In this document: positions 17,484 to 25,683 of the stretch, piece by piece | Layout: every line of letters starts with the position of its first letter | Numbering within the stretch: the stretch's first letter is position 1 | Assembly: GCA_964524755.1 (NCBI GenBank) | Contig: CAZGDR010000005.1 | Location: 1-47,026 of the forward strand | Length of the DNA stretch: 47,026 nucleotides | Direction of reading: 5' to 3' | Origin: JAQVOO01 sp964524755 | GTDB taxonomy: Bacteria; Spirochaetota; Spirochaetia; Sphaerochaetales; Sphaerochaetaceae | Notes under the pieces: generated by a model | Told to the model about the DNA's origin: nothing | Databases searched by the model: none | Seen by the model: the letters and a program-made list of their open reading frames with translations, nothing else | Program-made: the position numbers and the translations under genes

Positions 17484-18095
17484 ATGAAAATAGAAGTACT
17501 TGCAGATTATATAGCTACACGTTTACACCTCGATGCTTTTGTCGATGTCGATGCCTCTTTAAATGGTTTACAAGTGGGACGCCCTGGTAAGGAGATTAAG
17601 AAAGTTGTCTGTGCCGTTGATGCTTCTTTGGCGACCTTCAAAAAAGCGGCGGAAATGAGCAGTGATGCTATCTTTGTCCATCACGGTCTATTCTGGGGCA
17701 AACCAATTGCTATCACAGCTCTCCACTATGAACGGATAGCAACCCTGTTAGCCCATGATATGGCTTTGTTTGCGGCCCATTTACCCCTCGATGCGCACCC
17801 TGAATTAGGTAACAATGCCACTATAGCNNNNNNNNNNNNNNNNNNNNNNNNNNNNNNNNNNNNNNNNNNNNNNNNNNNNNNNNNNNNNNNNNNNNNNNNN
17901 NNNNNNNNNNNNNNNNNNNNNNNNNNNGGAGAACCCTCCCATGCGATGCACTCCATTTGCCAAGAGGCTGGCATAACCATGATTTGTGGTGGCCATTACG
18001 CAACTGAAGTCTTTGGGGTGCAACAAATGGCAAACGACCTTGCTGCAAACCTAGGATTAGAGACTACATTCATTGCACTTCCGACTGCACTGTAG
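17484..18095 (+). CDS. Nif3-like dinuclear metal-centre protein, interrupted by assembly gap
   Basis: Nif3/DUF34 (YbgI) family. The N-terminal part shows VDASLNGLQVG, CAVDASLATFKKA, the metal-ligand motif VHHGLFWG and AAHLPLDAHPELGNN. The C-terminal part has GGHYATE with a further metal His. These proteins form toroidal hexamers with two metal ions; function is unsettled, and GTP cyclohydrolase II-like names are provisional. A 100-N gap falls in the middle, so true length is unknown (family about 250 residues). Start at the ATG giving MKIEVLADYI. It ends just before lspA on the same strand. Confidence 0.85.
   Translation: MKIEVLADYIATRLHLDAFVDVDASLNGLQVGRPGKEIKKVVCAVDASLATFKKAAEMSSDAIFVHHGLFWGKPIAITALHYERIATLLAHDMALFAAHLPLDAHPELGNNATIXXXXXXXXXXXXXXXXXXXXXXXXXXXXXXXXXXGEPSHAMHSICQEAGITMICGGHYATEVFGVQQMANDLAANLGLETTFIALPTAL
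17828..17927. other. Assembly gap (100 N)
   Basis: Exactly 100 unknown bases, the conventional placeholder for a scaffold gap. The frame of the Nif3-like gene happens to continue across it, but the real distance is unknown. Confidence 0.98.
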
Positions 18096-18111
18096 TAGGA
18101 TGAATTTCACC

Positions 18112-18657
18112 ATGGAGCAGACACGACGGGACCGTTTTCTTCCTTTTATCCTCACCCTTGCCATTATTGGTGTTGACCAAGGGACTAAAGCTTGGGTGGT
18201 TGCAACAATCCCACAAGGGAGTGTGCATGCCTCTTTTCTTTCTGATTTCATATGGATTTGTCATGTAAGAAATTTGGCGATTGGGTTTAGTATCGGGGCA
18301 GGATTGCCCGATACCTTAAAAGGGATTTTCTTTATTTTACTCCCCCTCGCGCTACTACTACTGATAGTGTTTTACATGGTACGTTCTTCCGATATAACCC
18401 GTTTTCAGCGCTGGATGTTGGCCGGAATCGTCGGCGGAGGAATGGGTAATATCATAGACCGAATCTTTAGACCCCTTGGAGTTGTCGATTTCTTCAGCGT
18501 TGAGGTGTATGGATTATTTGGATTTGAGCGCTGGCCGACATTTAATGTAGCGGACGCTTCTATTGTAGTGACTGGGATATTACTCATGCTTAATATTCTG
18601 TTTTTCCATCGAAAGAACTTGGAAATTGATGATAATAAGGAGACAGTGGATGAATAA
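18112..18657 (+). CDS. lspA: Lipoprotein signal peptidase II
   Basis: About 181 residues with four membrane helices. The two catalytic Asp residues lie in the conserved contexts GNIIDRIFRPLGVVDFF and FNVADASI. LspA removes signal peptides from lipidated prolipoproteins in the inner membrane. I take the ATG of MEQTRRDRF, with TAGGAT upstream; ATG 18100 (MNFTMEQ) is the alternative. It follows the Nif3-like gene and overlaps the next small membrane gene by 8 bp. Its presence indicates a lipoprotein-bearing envelope. Confidence 0.93.
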   Translation: MEQTRRDRFLPFILTLAIIGVDQGTKAWVVATIPQGSVHASFLSDFIWICHVRNLAIGFSIGAGLPDTLKGIFFILLPLALLLLIVFYMVRSSDITRFQRWMLAGIVGGGMGNIIDRIFRPLGVVDFFSVEVYGLFGFERWPTFNVADASIVVTGILLMLNILFFHRKNLEIDDNKETVDE

Positions 18658-18940
18658 AAAAGTAAATACAATTCTTTTTATACTCGGTGCGACTATCGTG
18701 AATATTTTAGTAATGGCTATCTTATTTATTCTATGTTTGGTCCTTATCGCGCGCTTTGTTGATCCCGAAAGCTCAATGATGCCGTTATGGTTTGGGGCCA
18801 TGTTCCTAGTCTCTATTGGAGGAAGTTTTTTCCTCTACACTGTCATCATGAAACGCATTACGGCACGATTTGATATGGAAAAATACCTAGATCCTATTTT
18901 TAGTCGGAAAAGTAGAAAAGGTCCGAGAAAAGGAAACTAA
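18650..18940 (+). CDS. Small two-helix membrane protein, unknown function
   Basis: 96 residues, not recognised. Two hydrophobic segments (about 6-30 and 43-62) are followed by a basic tail ending KSRKGPRKGN. The start ATG has AAGGAG seven bases upstream and overlaps the lspA stop by 8 bp, so it is translated with LspA. A role linked to lipoprotein processing or the envelope is only a guess from position. Confidence 0.75.
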   Translation: MNKKVNTILFILGATIVNILVMAILFILCLVLIARFVDPESSMMPLWFGAMFLVSIGGSFFLYTVIMKRITARFDMEKYLDPIFSRKSRKGPRKGN

Positions 18941-18942
18941 TT

Positions 18943-19962
18943 ATGATGAACACTCGTGTTCAACCAGTAGAAAAACTCTTAGAGTCCTCATGGTTTCCTT
19001 TTTCAGATGAAAGTGTAATCCCTGATCTGTGGTATGTTCCACGTCTCTCTTGCCCCGTTTTTCTTTTCCCTGAGGATTCTCCTGACGGTAAGTGGCATCT
19101 ATTTGCCCATTCATGGTTAGGTATTCAGCATTATATTTCAGAAAGTGGTATCCGGTGGGACCCCATGGGGCTGGTTCAAGTGCGGGGGAAATATCCATTT
19201 TTATTCAAAGAGAAAGGGGTTTTCCACATTATCTACGAACGGCATGGTCGGCCGATCCCTTTTGCAGAACGTTTTACCAAACGGATGCGAAAGAATTATG
19301 TCGTAGGGTCCCATATCGAGATGAGAAGCTCCAGCGATCTGACCATCTGGAGTGAACCAAGATTATTACTTGAAGCTAAAGATATACCTGCTGCAGGTGA
19401 TTATCTGAAGAAGCCAGCCTTAAGCCATCCGCAAATAGTTTCGGTTGATGGTGGGTATCGCATGTATGTTGGAGCCTCTAAATATGGTAAAAATCCAGCA
19501 TCTACACGCTATATCTGTACAGCCTTTTCAAGCAGCTTAGGTGAAACCTATACGGCTGAATCTCAATTGCCATTGCTAGAGGCAGCGCCTAACGATACAT
19601 GGAGAAATCTAGCTACAGGACGGCTGAATATTTACAGAGGAACCGATTCGTATGTAGCCTTACAAAATGCACGCTACTGGGATGATGCACGTAAGAAAGA
19701 AGCTTCAGCGATTATACTATTGTCTAGCCAAGATGGTTTGCAGTGGCAGCGAATGGGAGAACCTATACTCGTGCCTGCTGATAGAGGATGGGCTAGTGCC
19801 CATATTATGACGTGTGATGTACGTTATAAACAGGATGAAGCTTGTTGGTATTGCTACTTCTCTGCAACAGGTGAGAAAAAGTATGGGTTTTTTCGAGAAT
19901 CGATTGGATTACTTATTGGTAAGATTCCCGCTTTAAGAAAAGCGGAAGAGATGCAAGAATAA
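18943..19962 (+). CDS. Predicted beta-propeller, glycoside hydrolase GH43/GH32-like protein
   Basis: 339 residues, no signal peptide, so probably cytoplasmic. Repeated strand motifs of the type W..FAHS, DLTIWSEPRL, GGYRMYVGASKYG and DGLQWQRMGEPIL are the pattern of five-bladed propeller glycosidases (GH43/GH32/GH68/GH130 superfamily). The usual acidic catalytic triad cannot be placed confidently by eye. It starts two bases after the small membrane gene, with AGGAAAC upstream. Convergent with the esterase, whose stop is 2 bp away. Substrate unknown. Confidence 0.65.
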   Translation: MMNTRVQPVEKLLESSWFPFSDESVIPDLWYVPRLSCPVFLFPEDSPDGKWHLFAHSWLGIQHYISESGIRWDPMGLVQVRGKYPFLFKEKGVFHIIYERHGRPIPFAERFTKRMRKNYVVGSHIEMRSSSDLTIWSEPRLLLEAKDIPAAGDYLKKPALSHPQIVSVDGGYRMYVGASKYGKNPASTRYICTAFSSSLGETYTAESQLPLLEAAPNDTWRNLATGRLNIYRGTDSYVALQNARYWDDARKKEASAIILLSSQDGLQWQRMGEPILVPADRGWASAHIMTCDVRYKQDEACWYCYFSATGEKKYGFFRESIGLLIGKIPALRKAEEMQE

Positions 19963-19964
19963 CG

Positions 19965-21068
19965 TTATTTTTCTACCTCGACGGCCATAAAAGACTTATT
20001 TCTTTTATGAGAGATCTTTAACTCTTGTTTATTCTGTTTCTTTAATTCCCGCATGGTTAAAAGTTCTATCTGTTCAATCGGCCTTCCTCCCACAAATTGC
20101 ATAATAGCTGTTTCAGTCTCTTCTGCTCCTTCAGCTGCGGGGAAAGCGAGGAAGCCATGAACCGTATTTTTACACTCAAGCAACTTAACAGGAGTATCGG
20201 CGGAAGCTAAAGCTTCAGCATACAGTTTTCCATCATCTAGTAACGGATCATTGTCGGCCGTGATGATGAGGGTTGGTGGTAATCGTGAGTGATCTTTAGA
20301 TAGCAAGGGGGAGAAGTTGGGGTTGAGAATATCTTTTGGTTCACTTTGATAACTCTTAACAAAAAATTGCATATCTCGACCGGTAAGGGTGGGACTATCT
20401 TTAAATTTATTAAAGGAAGTCGTACGCAGCCTTCCATCTGTAATCGGGTAAATTAAAATTTGTCCCGCTATACTTGGCCCTTTGCGGTCTCGTGATAGAC
20501 GGCTAACTACTGCAGCAAGGTTTCCCCCGGCACTGTCGCCCATTACAAATATTCGTTCAGGGTCAACTTTCCAATACCGGGCACCTTGAGAGGCCCAAAT
20601 GAGCGCATTATAGCAATCCTCTACTGCTGTTGGGAACTTATGGTGGGGAGCTAGTCGGTAGTCTACCGAGAGGACAGGAGCCCCTGTAATGGATGCAATA
20701 CGGGCACATATAAAACTATATAGATCCATATTGCCCCAGACCCAGCCCCCTCCATGATAAAAAATTATTAAGGGTCTCAAACTGGTGAGTTGTCTTTTAT
20801 CATTATCGTGACGGCGAAAGAAATAACCGGTAACCATCCCATCATCAACTGGGATAATGAAAGTATCAATTTCTACATTCTTAGCCGGCTTTTTTAATAA
20901 TCTTCGGGTCACCCAATTATTGGGAATTGAACGCGTATTGATTTCATCGATTTCTTCTTCAGTGAGCTCTGCGCTATCAAAGTTACCACTAATTTTCTTT
21001 GATAGCTTAATAATACGCTGCAGTTTTCTAGATATTTTAATCTGCTCATCTTTATCTGGTTGATCCAT
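19965..21068 (-). CDS. Alpha/beta-hydrolase esterase, hormone-sensitive-lipase (family IV) type
   Basis: About 367 residues. The oxyanion-hole motif YHGGGWVWG and nucleophile elbow GDSAGGN are those of bacterial HSL-like esterases. The triad is completed by Asp in TADNDPLLDDG and His in VHGFLAF. A charged ~60-residue N-terminus precedes the catalytic domain and a Lys-rich tail follows it. Start ATG (MDQPDKDEQ) chosen because AAGGA is five bases upstream. It lies 16 bp downstream of aroE and is probably co-transcribed. Likely hydrolyses short-chain esters; natural substrate unknown. Confidence 0.88.
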   Translation of the reverse strand: MDQPDKDEQIKISRKLQRIIKLSKKISGNFDSAELTEEEIDEINTRSIPNNWVTRRLLKKPAKNVEIDTFIIPVDDGMVTGYFFRRHDNDKRQLTSLRPLIIFYHGGGWVWGNMDLYSFICARIASITGAPVLSVDYRLAPHHKFPTAVEDCYNALIWASQGARYWKVDPERIFVMGDSAGGNLAAVVSRLSRDRKGPSIAGQILIYPITDGRLRTTSFNKFKDSPTLTGRDMQFFVKSYQSEPKDILNPNFSPLLSKDHSRLPPTLIITADNDPLLDDGKLYAEALASADTPVKLLECKNTVHGFLAFPAAEGAEETETAIMQFVGGRPIEQIELLTMRELKKQNKQELKISHKRNKSFMAVEVEK

Positions 21069-21084
21069 GCTATTCCTTATTATC

Positions 21085-21972
21085 TTAAATAGTAAAAGCT
21101 TTCTCCAATGCATTACGCATTACGGAATATTCAGCATCCTTCCCTGTCCAGTGGGTAACTGCGATAGCTCCCTGGTACACTAGCATTCCCAGCCCATCTA
21201 CAGTAGTCGCTCCTGCCTTTTTAGCAGCAGCAAGAAATTTGGTGTTAATTGGGTTAAATACTACATCAGCAGCGATTCTCTCTCCATTTGTTTTAGGTTC
21301 CCAAACAAGATCTAATCCTTCATCCGGAGCAAATAGACCAACACTCGTGGCTTGGACAACGAGGTCAAATCGTTCTCCAATCGTAAAGTTTTCTGTGAGT
21401 GGAACTGCTGAGAATTCTGTCTTTACATGTGGAGCAAGGCGATCAATAATATCCTGTGCCTTGCTTAAAGTGCGGTTGGCAATAGTGATTTTAGACGCAT
21501 GATGAAGAGCTAATTCTGTGATAATAGCTCGAGCAGCACCGCCAGCTCCAATCACTAACACATCCATGTTTTTGACTGCTCTAATAAGTTCTATAGAAGT
21601 AAGAAAACCTTTTCCATCTGTGTTGTCACCAACGAGAGCGTCGCCTTGGCGGATAATACAGTTAACAGCACCACTTAGCCGCGCTGATTCCGTAAGGCTA
21701 TCGAGGAAAGGGATAACTGCAACTTTGTGCGGAGCCGTTACGTTGGCTCCAGCAAAACCGAGGGCTTTAATTCCTTCGATAGCTGCTTGTACCTGAGGAG
21801 CCGTTACTGTGCAGGTTAGATACCGGGCAGGGAACAGCAATGATTCAAAAGCTGCTTCCATCATTATTTGGGTTGGATTCCCCACTACTGGATCGCCAAT
21901 ACAACAAAATAAGGCTTCTAATGGGCCATGCATGAGTGCTTTGTGAGATAACTCTGTATAGGAATTTTTCAT
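21085..21972 (-). CDS. aroE: Shikimate dehydrogenase family protein
   Basis: 295 residues. The catalytic pair is present: Lys83 in NVTAPHK and Asp119 in GDNTDGKGF. The NADPH loop GAGGAARAI is followed by ANRTLSKA, which favours NADPH. AroE reduces 3-dehydroshikimate to shikimate in the aromatic pathway. The two Ser that hold the shikimate carboxylate (HSKSP in E. coli) align with Asn32 and Thr34 (GNPTQ), so substrate preference may be altered; quinate/shikimate enzymes with Thr at the second place are known. Start ATG has GAGGAG upstream. First gene of an operon with the esterase. Confidence 0.85.
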   Translation of the reverse strand: MKNSYTELSHKALMHGPLEALFCCIGDPVVGNPTQIMMEAAFESLLFPARYLTCTVTAPQVQAAIEGIKALGFAGANVTAPHKVAVIPFLDSLTESARLSGAVNCIIRQGDALVGDNTDGKGFLTSIELIRAVKNMDVLVIGAGGAARAIITELALHHASKITIANRTLSKAQDIIDRLAPHVKTEFSAVPLTENFTIGERFDLVVQATSVGLFAPDEGLDLVWEPKTNGERIAADVVFNPINTKFLAAAKKAGATTVDGLGMLVYQGAIAVTHWTGKDAEYSVMRNALEKAFTI

Positions 21973-22049
21973 CTGTCTCCTCGCCTTTATAAATTTACCA
22001 TAGCTTCTATTGTATAGTATTTACAACTAGCTGTCATGTTATTATTTTG

Positions 22050-22670
22050 TTATATGAAAGGGGTCGCTATAAAGACAGGATCCCCTGAGACTTTTAGCGT
22101 TATGATGGATTTACTGGTTCGATTAGAGATACTTTGCGAGCTCATTGAAATTGGAAATGTATGGAGGGGCCAGAAGAGATCAGGCGTGGTTACCTTTGAT
22201 TGGCCATGTACGAGAGCAGGGATGATTGAGAGAGTGCTATGAACAGGCAGTTCCTTCGTGAACGTGGTGTGCACCAAATAGATATATTCACAAGCAGTTA
22301 TCCACAATGCAGGGGGGCCATACACACTGAACAAGGAGTAGAGGTGCAAGAGATGATCAAAACGCCCTTCACCACCTCCTACGAGCACATAACGACTATA
22401 CCCTTTCTGTTGTATGTGTTGGAGCATTGCCTCAGTGTCGGTGATATCTTTATCGTATGGGAGCCGGGTATGAGCAATAGTCTCTAATAATTCCAAACCA
22501 GAGATAGAATCAAAGTCTCCAAGGGCCTCATCGATGTGGTACCCGAGTGCCAGAGCGGTATCGACACCACTATCGACCGCACATACATATGAACAAGAGG
22601 GGATAAGGGAGGTATCAAAACCAGGTGGGGGACCTTTGCCTCCCGTAAAAACCAGGGCACAACTTTCCAT
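22050..22670 (-). CDS. Thiamine pyrophosphokinase
   Basis: 206 residues. Motifs of the family are in order: VCAVDSGVDTAL, GDFDSI, the acidic DKDITDTEAML and GGEGRFDHLL. It transfers pyrophosphate from ATP to thiamine to give the cofactor TPP in the cytoplasm. The C-terminal thiamine-binding half is less conserved but complete. No good Shine-Dalgarno precedes the ATG. It stands alone on the minus strand, 77 bp before aroE, and no TPP riboswitch is visible upstream. Confidence 0.88.
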   Translation of the reverse strand: MESCALVFTGGKGPPPGFDTSLIPSCSYVCAVDSGVDTALALGYHIDEALGDFDSISGLELLETIAHTRLPYDKDITDTEAMLQHIQQKGYSRYVLVGGGEGRFDHLLHLYSLFSVYGPPALWITACEYIYLVHTTFTKELPVHSTLSIIPALVHGQSKVTTPDLFWPLHTFPISMSSQSISNRTSKSIITLKVSGDPVFIATPFI

Positions 22671-22690
22671 GGCGCTATCATATCACGCCC

Positions 22691-22723
22691 ATATTAAAGA
22701 AACCACCGCTTCAAACGGTGGTT
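22691..22723 (-). terminator. Terminator of the outer-membrane barrel gene
   Basis: Perfect 8-bp stem AACCACCG/CGGTGGTT with a 7-base loop, followed on the minus strand by TCTTTAATAT. It lies 23 bp past the stop of the barrel gene. Confidence 0.75.
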
Positions 22724-22746
22724 CCAGAGTTTTAACGTTTAAGTTT

Positions 22747-23289
22747 TTAGAACTTGAACTTAGCAGTAATACCAATAAGACTATTGTCAAGTGCTGTTTC
22801 AGTAAAGTAATCACCAATGTTGTTAAAGAACTCTCCTAGGTCATCGACAAAGAAGTTAGCTTCAGCGCCAATACTGAGCCAACTCAAGATATTGAAATCG
22901 ACACCGCCGCGGACATTGAAACCAAAAGAATCATCGGCAAGCGAAGTATCTCCATCTGAGATAACTCCTAGATAAACTGGTCCTAACGCAACATAGGGTT
23001 CAATTAACCCAAACGGAGCCCTCAGTACACCATCGATCATATACATCATTAAGTAGACATCACTATCTGGCCAGGAATCAAGAATCATAGCATCAGCTGA
23101 TATTCCTAGGTAATCATTGAGGAAAAGTTCTACCCTCAGTCCAGGGATATATGCTTCTGAATTATTTTCTTGTAAATCACCCAAACTGGCATAATTGACG
23201 AATCCTATACCACCTGTACTAGCAGCAAATGCTGCAGATGACAGTATAACGGTTAAGACTAAAAAGATTACTAGTGCTTTTTTCTTCAT
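22747..23289 (-). CDS. Exported outer-membrane beta-barrel protein
   Basis: 180 residues with a clear signal peptide (MKKKALVIFLVLTVILSSAAFA, likely cut after AFA). The mature part alternates hydrophobic and polar residues in strand-like blocks and ends in KFKF, the terminal Phe expected of BAM-inserted barrels. About eight strands would fit an OmpW/OmpA-transmembrane-sized barrel. It supports a diderm envelope. AAGGAG lies seven bases before the ATG, a sigma-70-like promoter is visible upstream and a strong terminator downstream, so it is monocistronic. Specific function unknown. Confidence 0.82.
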   Translation of the reverse strand: MKKKALVIFLVLTVILSSAAFAASTGGIGFVNYASLGDLQENNSEAYIPGLRVELFLNDYLGISADAMILDSWPDSDVYLMMYMIDGVLRAPFGLIEPYVALGPVYLGVISDGDTSLADDSFGFNVRGGVDFNILSWLSIGAEANFFVDDLGEFFNNIGDYFTETALDNSLIGITAKFKF

Positions 23290-23325
23290 TTCTTTTCTCC
23301 TTCTCTATTCAATACTTGCATAAGT

Positions 23326-23354
23326 AGTGTATGTGAACTGGGTCCATTGTACAA
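23326..23354 (-). promoter_or_regulatory. Sigma-70-type promoter of the barrel gene
   Basis: On the minus strand TTGTAC, a 17-base spacer and TACACT match the -35/-10 consensus at four of six and four of six bases. The start would be about 30 nt before the ATG. Confidence 0.5.
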
Positions 23355-23392
23355 CTGTAAACAAACAACTTGGCAAAAGGTTATGTCAAATA

Positions 23393-23421
23393 GTGAAAAA
23401 ATATTTGATATATACTATACT
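23393..23421 (+). promoter_or_regulatory. Sigma-70-type promoter for the CBS-domain gene
   Basis: GTGAAA, a 17-base spacer and TATACT. The leader to the ATG at 23537 would be about 109 nt; I see no recognisable riboswitch in it. Confidence 0.4.
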
Positions 23422-23536
23422 AGGGGAAAGCAGGTGGGATGCGTTGGTCTAGTTATTAATCTACTTGCGCAATTGTCACCCGCGGAGTACCATTCTATCG
23501 TAATCGAAAGTGATTTCATGCACAGGAGGTGTGATT

Positions 23537-23974
23537 ATGAGTACAGTAAGAACGATTCTTGACCAAAAAGGGAGTGAAGTAGTAACTGTTCTTCCTAATG
23601 ATACTTTGGCACAAGCTATTCTAAAATTAACCCAGCACCGCATTGGTGCAGTATTAGTTTTAGATGAAGAGGGTGTTATTAAAGGAATTTTGAGTGAACG
23701 TGATATTATCAAACATTTAGCAGGACGCATTGAGCTCTCTACAACAGTTCCTGTCTCTAATGTTATGACTAAGGGAGTTACTTATGTTAAGCCACATCAA
23801 AGCTTGGATGAATGTCTTCAGCTTATGACGACAGGTCGATTCAGGCACCTTCCAGTGGTTGATGATGATGCTGTCGTAGGAATTATCTCAATAGGAGATG
23901 TGGTAAAAGCAGTCCTTGCTGATCGTGAATTCCAAATTGGTCAATTAGAATATTACATAACGAATACCTTTTAG
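23537..23974 (+). CDS. Tandem CBS-domain protein
   Basis: 145 residues consisting of two CBS domains (about 8-65 and 75-130), with the repeated patterns IGAVLVLDEEGVIKGILSERDI and FRHLPVVDDDAVVGIISIGDV. Paired CBS domains bind adenine nucleotides such as AMP or ATP. With no attached catalytic domain it is probably a stand-alone energy or redox sensor. The start at MSTVRTIL has AGGAGGTG upstream. It precedes the AEC transporter by 14 bp; co-transcription is likely. Confidence 0.9.
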   Translation: MSTVRTILDQKGSEVVTVLPNDTLAQAILKLTQHRIGAVLVLDEEGVIKGILSERDIIKHLAGRIELSTTVPVSNVMTKGVTYVKPHQSLDECLQLMTTGRFRHLPVVDDDAVVGIISIGDVVKAVLADREFQIGQLEYYITNTF

Positions 23975-23988
23975 TATGGATACTCAAA

Positions 23989-24915
23989 ATGCTTGAAACT
24001 TTATTACCGGTACTTCCGGTTCTGTTGTTGTTTGTTATAGGTTTTATATTACAGAAAATTAGCTTCTTCTCTCCCGGTTCAATCGCTGATGTGAAGAAGC
24101 TGGTTTCTAATCTCGCTTTACCAGCCCTTTTATTTCAGGCTTTTTCGGCAATTGAAGTTGAAGGCAAACATCTATTATTAGTAATTCTCGTTTTCCTTAC
24201 TTGTGCTGTAATGGTAGCCCTTGGGAAACTTATTGCAAAACCATTAAAAGTAAAATCCCCCTATTTTTCCTTAATGATGGGTGGTTTCGAGATGGGCATG
24301 TTGGGATACGCTCTGTTTCTAAGTTTATATGGACAGCAACATTTAGGTAAAATAGCTCTAGTCGACCTCGGTCAGGTTGTCTTTGTTTTCTTTGTCCTGA
24401 TGGCGATGCTTATTAAAGAGCGTGGTGATGTAAGCCATCCTACAGCGTTACTTAAACAATTTATCTCTAGCCCCGTTATTATTGCCATCATCATTGGATT
24501 GGTGGTGAGTTTCCTTAAACCCCACGTAAGTTCTACCCCTTTATTAGCGACCTTGGGAGAGCTTATTAATATGTTAAGTCTGCTAACTGTGCCGCTTATT
24601 GCGATTACCATAGGGTATGGTATTCACTTCCAGAAAGAGGGGCTAAAAGATTCTTTGAAGACTATTATTGTGCGTAAAGTACTCTCGATTGGGTTGTTAC
24701 TTGTGCTCAATGAACTCATTGTTGACCGGCTCCTAGGAATGGATCCCATGTATCGCTATGCGATGATGGTTATGTTCTTAACTCCGCCTCCATTTGTTAT
24801 CTCAATCTTTATGAAACAAGATGATAAGCGGAATATGGACTATGTGGCGAACACTCTTTCCCTCGATACGGTTATATCTGTTCTGTTAATTATTCTTTTT
24901 GCTGCGTTTTATTAA
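23989..24915 (+). CDS. AEC (auxin efflux carrier) family permease
   Basis: 308 residues with about ten membrane helices in two inverted halves. The first half has NLALPALLFQAF, the family's broken-helix Asn-Pro pattern, and the second half has LTPPPFVISIF. Bacterial members move small organic acids such as malate or malonate. It follows the CBS gene in the same operon. Its stop codon directly abuts the stop of the convergent Crp/Fnr gene. Substrate unknown; a fermentation acid would fit the nearby pfl genes but is only inference. Confidence 0.85.
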   Translation: MLETLLPVLPVLLLFVIGFILQKISFFSPGSIADVKKLVSNLALPALLFQAFSAIEVEGKHLLLVILVFLTCAVMVALGKLIAKPLKVKSPYFSLMMGGFEMGMLGYALFLSLYGQQHLGKIALVDLGQVVFVFFVLMAMLIKERGDVSHPTALLKQFISSPVIIAIIIGLVVSFLKPHVSSTPLLATLGELINMLSLLTVPLIAITIGYGIHFQKEGLKDSLKTIIVRKVLSIGLLLVLNELIVDRLLGMDPMYRYAMMVMFLTPPPFVISIFMKQDDKRNMDYVANTLSLDTVISVLLIILFAAFY

Positions 24916-25635
24916 TTATTCAGCGAGAGCAGACAAACCACGCAAAGCTTCAGGGTTTTCAACCACCATGAGGCGGTTATCGAGGAAGGATATAATTCCT
25001 TCCTCTTCCATTTGGGTGAGTTTGCGACTTAACGTCTCTCTGGCAATTCCTAAATAATTTGCAATTCCTTCACGGCTGAGAGGTAGCGTTACCTCGATTC
25101 CCCGCCCCGTCTTTCTCCCATAGGTATCTATGAATTCAAGCAACAATGAAGCAATGCGCATCTCAGCATTGCGCCCACCCATACTTTGAATCACAAGTTC
25201 CAACCGGCGCATCCGGTTGGCCATAGCTTCAATGAGCTCTATTGCTACAGGAGGGTGTTCTGCTAAGAGACGCATGAGTAGTTTTTTTGAGAGGATGCAT
25301 ACATGGGAGTCTTCTAAAGCTTCGACTGAATAGGGGACAGCTTCTTCAGTGAAAAGGAAACGGGCACCAAAATAGTCATGTGTAGGAAAAATATAGAGGA
25401 TCTGTTCTCGACCATCGCCTGTTATGCGGTAGGCTTTAGCACTTCCCTGTTGAATAACTGTAAACCCCATCGAAAGAGAACCTTCACGAATGATAGTTTC
25501 CCCTTTTTTGTACGATTTATGTTGCATTTGACTCGTGATAGTTACAAGACTGTCGTGGTCTAAACTTGCAAACAAGGGTACTTTACTGAGGCATAAGTCT
25601 TGTAAACACGCACATGTTATCGGGTTTGTTGCCAT
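24916..25635 (-). CDS. Crp/Fnr-family transcriptional regulator with N-terminal Cys cluster
   Basis: 239 residues. A cyclic-nucleotide-type beta-barrel (about 20-130) with a dimer helix precedes a winged HTH (LSREGIANYLGIARETLSRKL). C8, C10, C15 and C113 recall the four Fe-S ligands of FNR (C20, C23, C29, C122), though C-x-C replaces C-x2-C. The recognition helix R199-E-T-L-S-R204 combines the Arg-Glu...Arg of CRP with the Glu..Ser-Arg of FNR. It is divergent from pflB, and a perfect TGTGA-N6-TCACA site lies between them. Likely an oxygen or redox switch for pyruvate fermentation. A G9 tract touches its ribosome-binding site. Confidence 0.88.
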   Translation of the reverse strand: MATNPITCACLQDLCLSKVPLFASLDHDSLVTITSQMQHKSYKKGETIIREGSLSMGFTVIQQGSAKAYRITGDGREQILYIFPTHDYFGARFLFTEEAVPYSVEALEDSHVCILSKKLLMRLLAEHPPVAIELIEAMANRMRRLELVIQSMGGRNAEMRIASLLLEFIDTYGRKTGRGIEVTLPLSREGIANYLGIARETLSRKLTQMEEEGIISFLDNRLMVVENPEALRGLSALAE

Positions 25636-25643
25636 GTGTTCCT

Positions 25644-25652
25644 CCCCCCCCC
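25644..25652 (-). repeat. Homopolymeric G9 tract in the crp/fnr leader
   Basis: Nine G in a row on the coding strand, directly before GAGGAAC and the ATG. A possible promoter TTGTCC-N17-TATTGT (25655-25683) would place the transcription start inside the tract. Such tracts slip and cause phase variation in spirochaetes (known for Treponema tpr genes); it is also a common sequencing-error site. Confidence 0.6.
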
Positions 25653-25683
25653 TTACAATACTATAGAGAATACATTAGGACAA

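Noticed and set aside
17828..17927. Genuine continuous reading frame through the N run in the Nif3-like gene
   Set aside because: A gap of exactly 100 N is a placeholder; the frame match on both sides can be chance.
22036..22242. Plus-strand open frame opposite thiamine pyrophosphokinase
   Set aside because: It lies on the antisense strand of a well-supported gene and shows no family motif.
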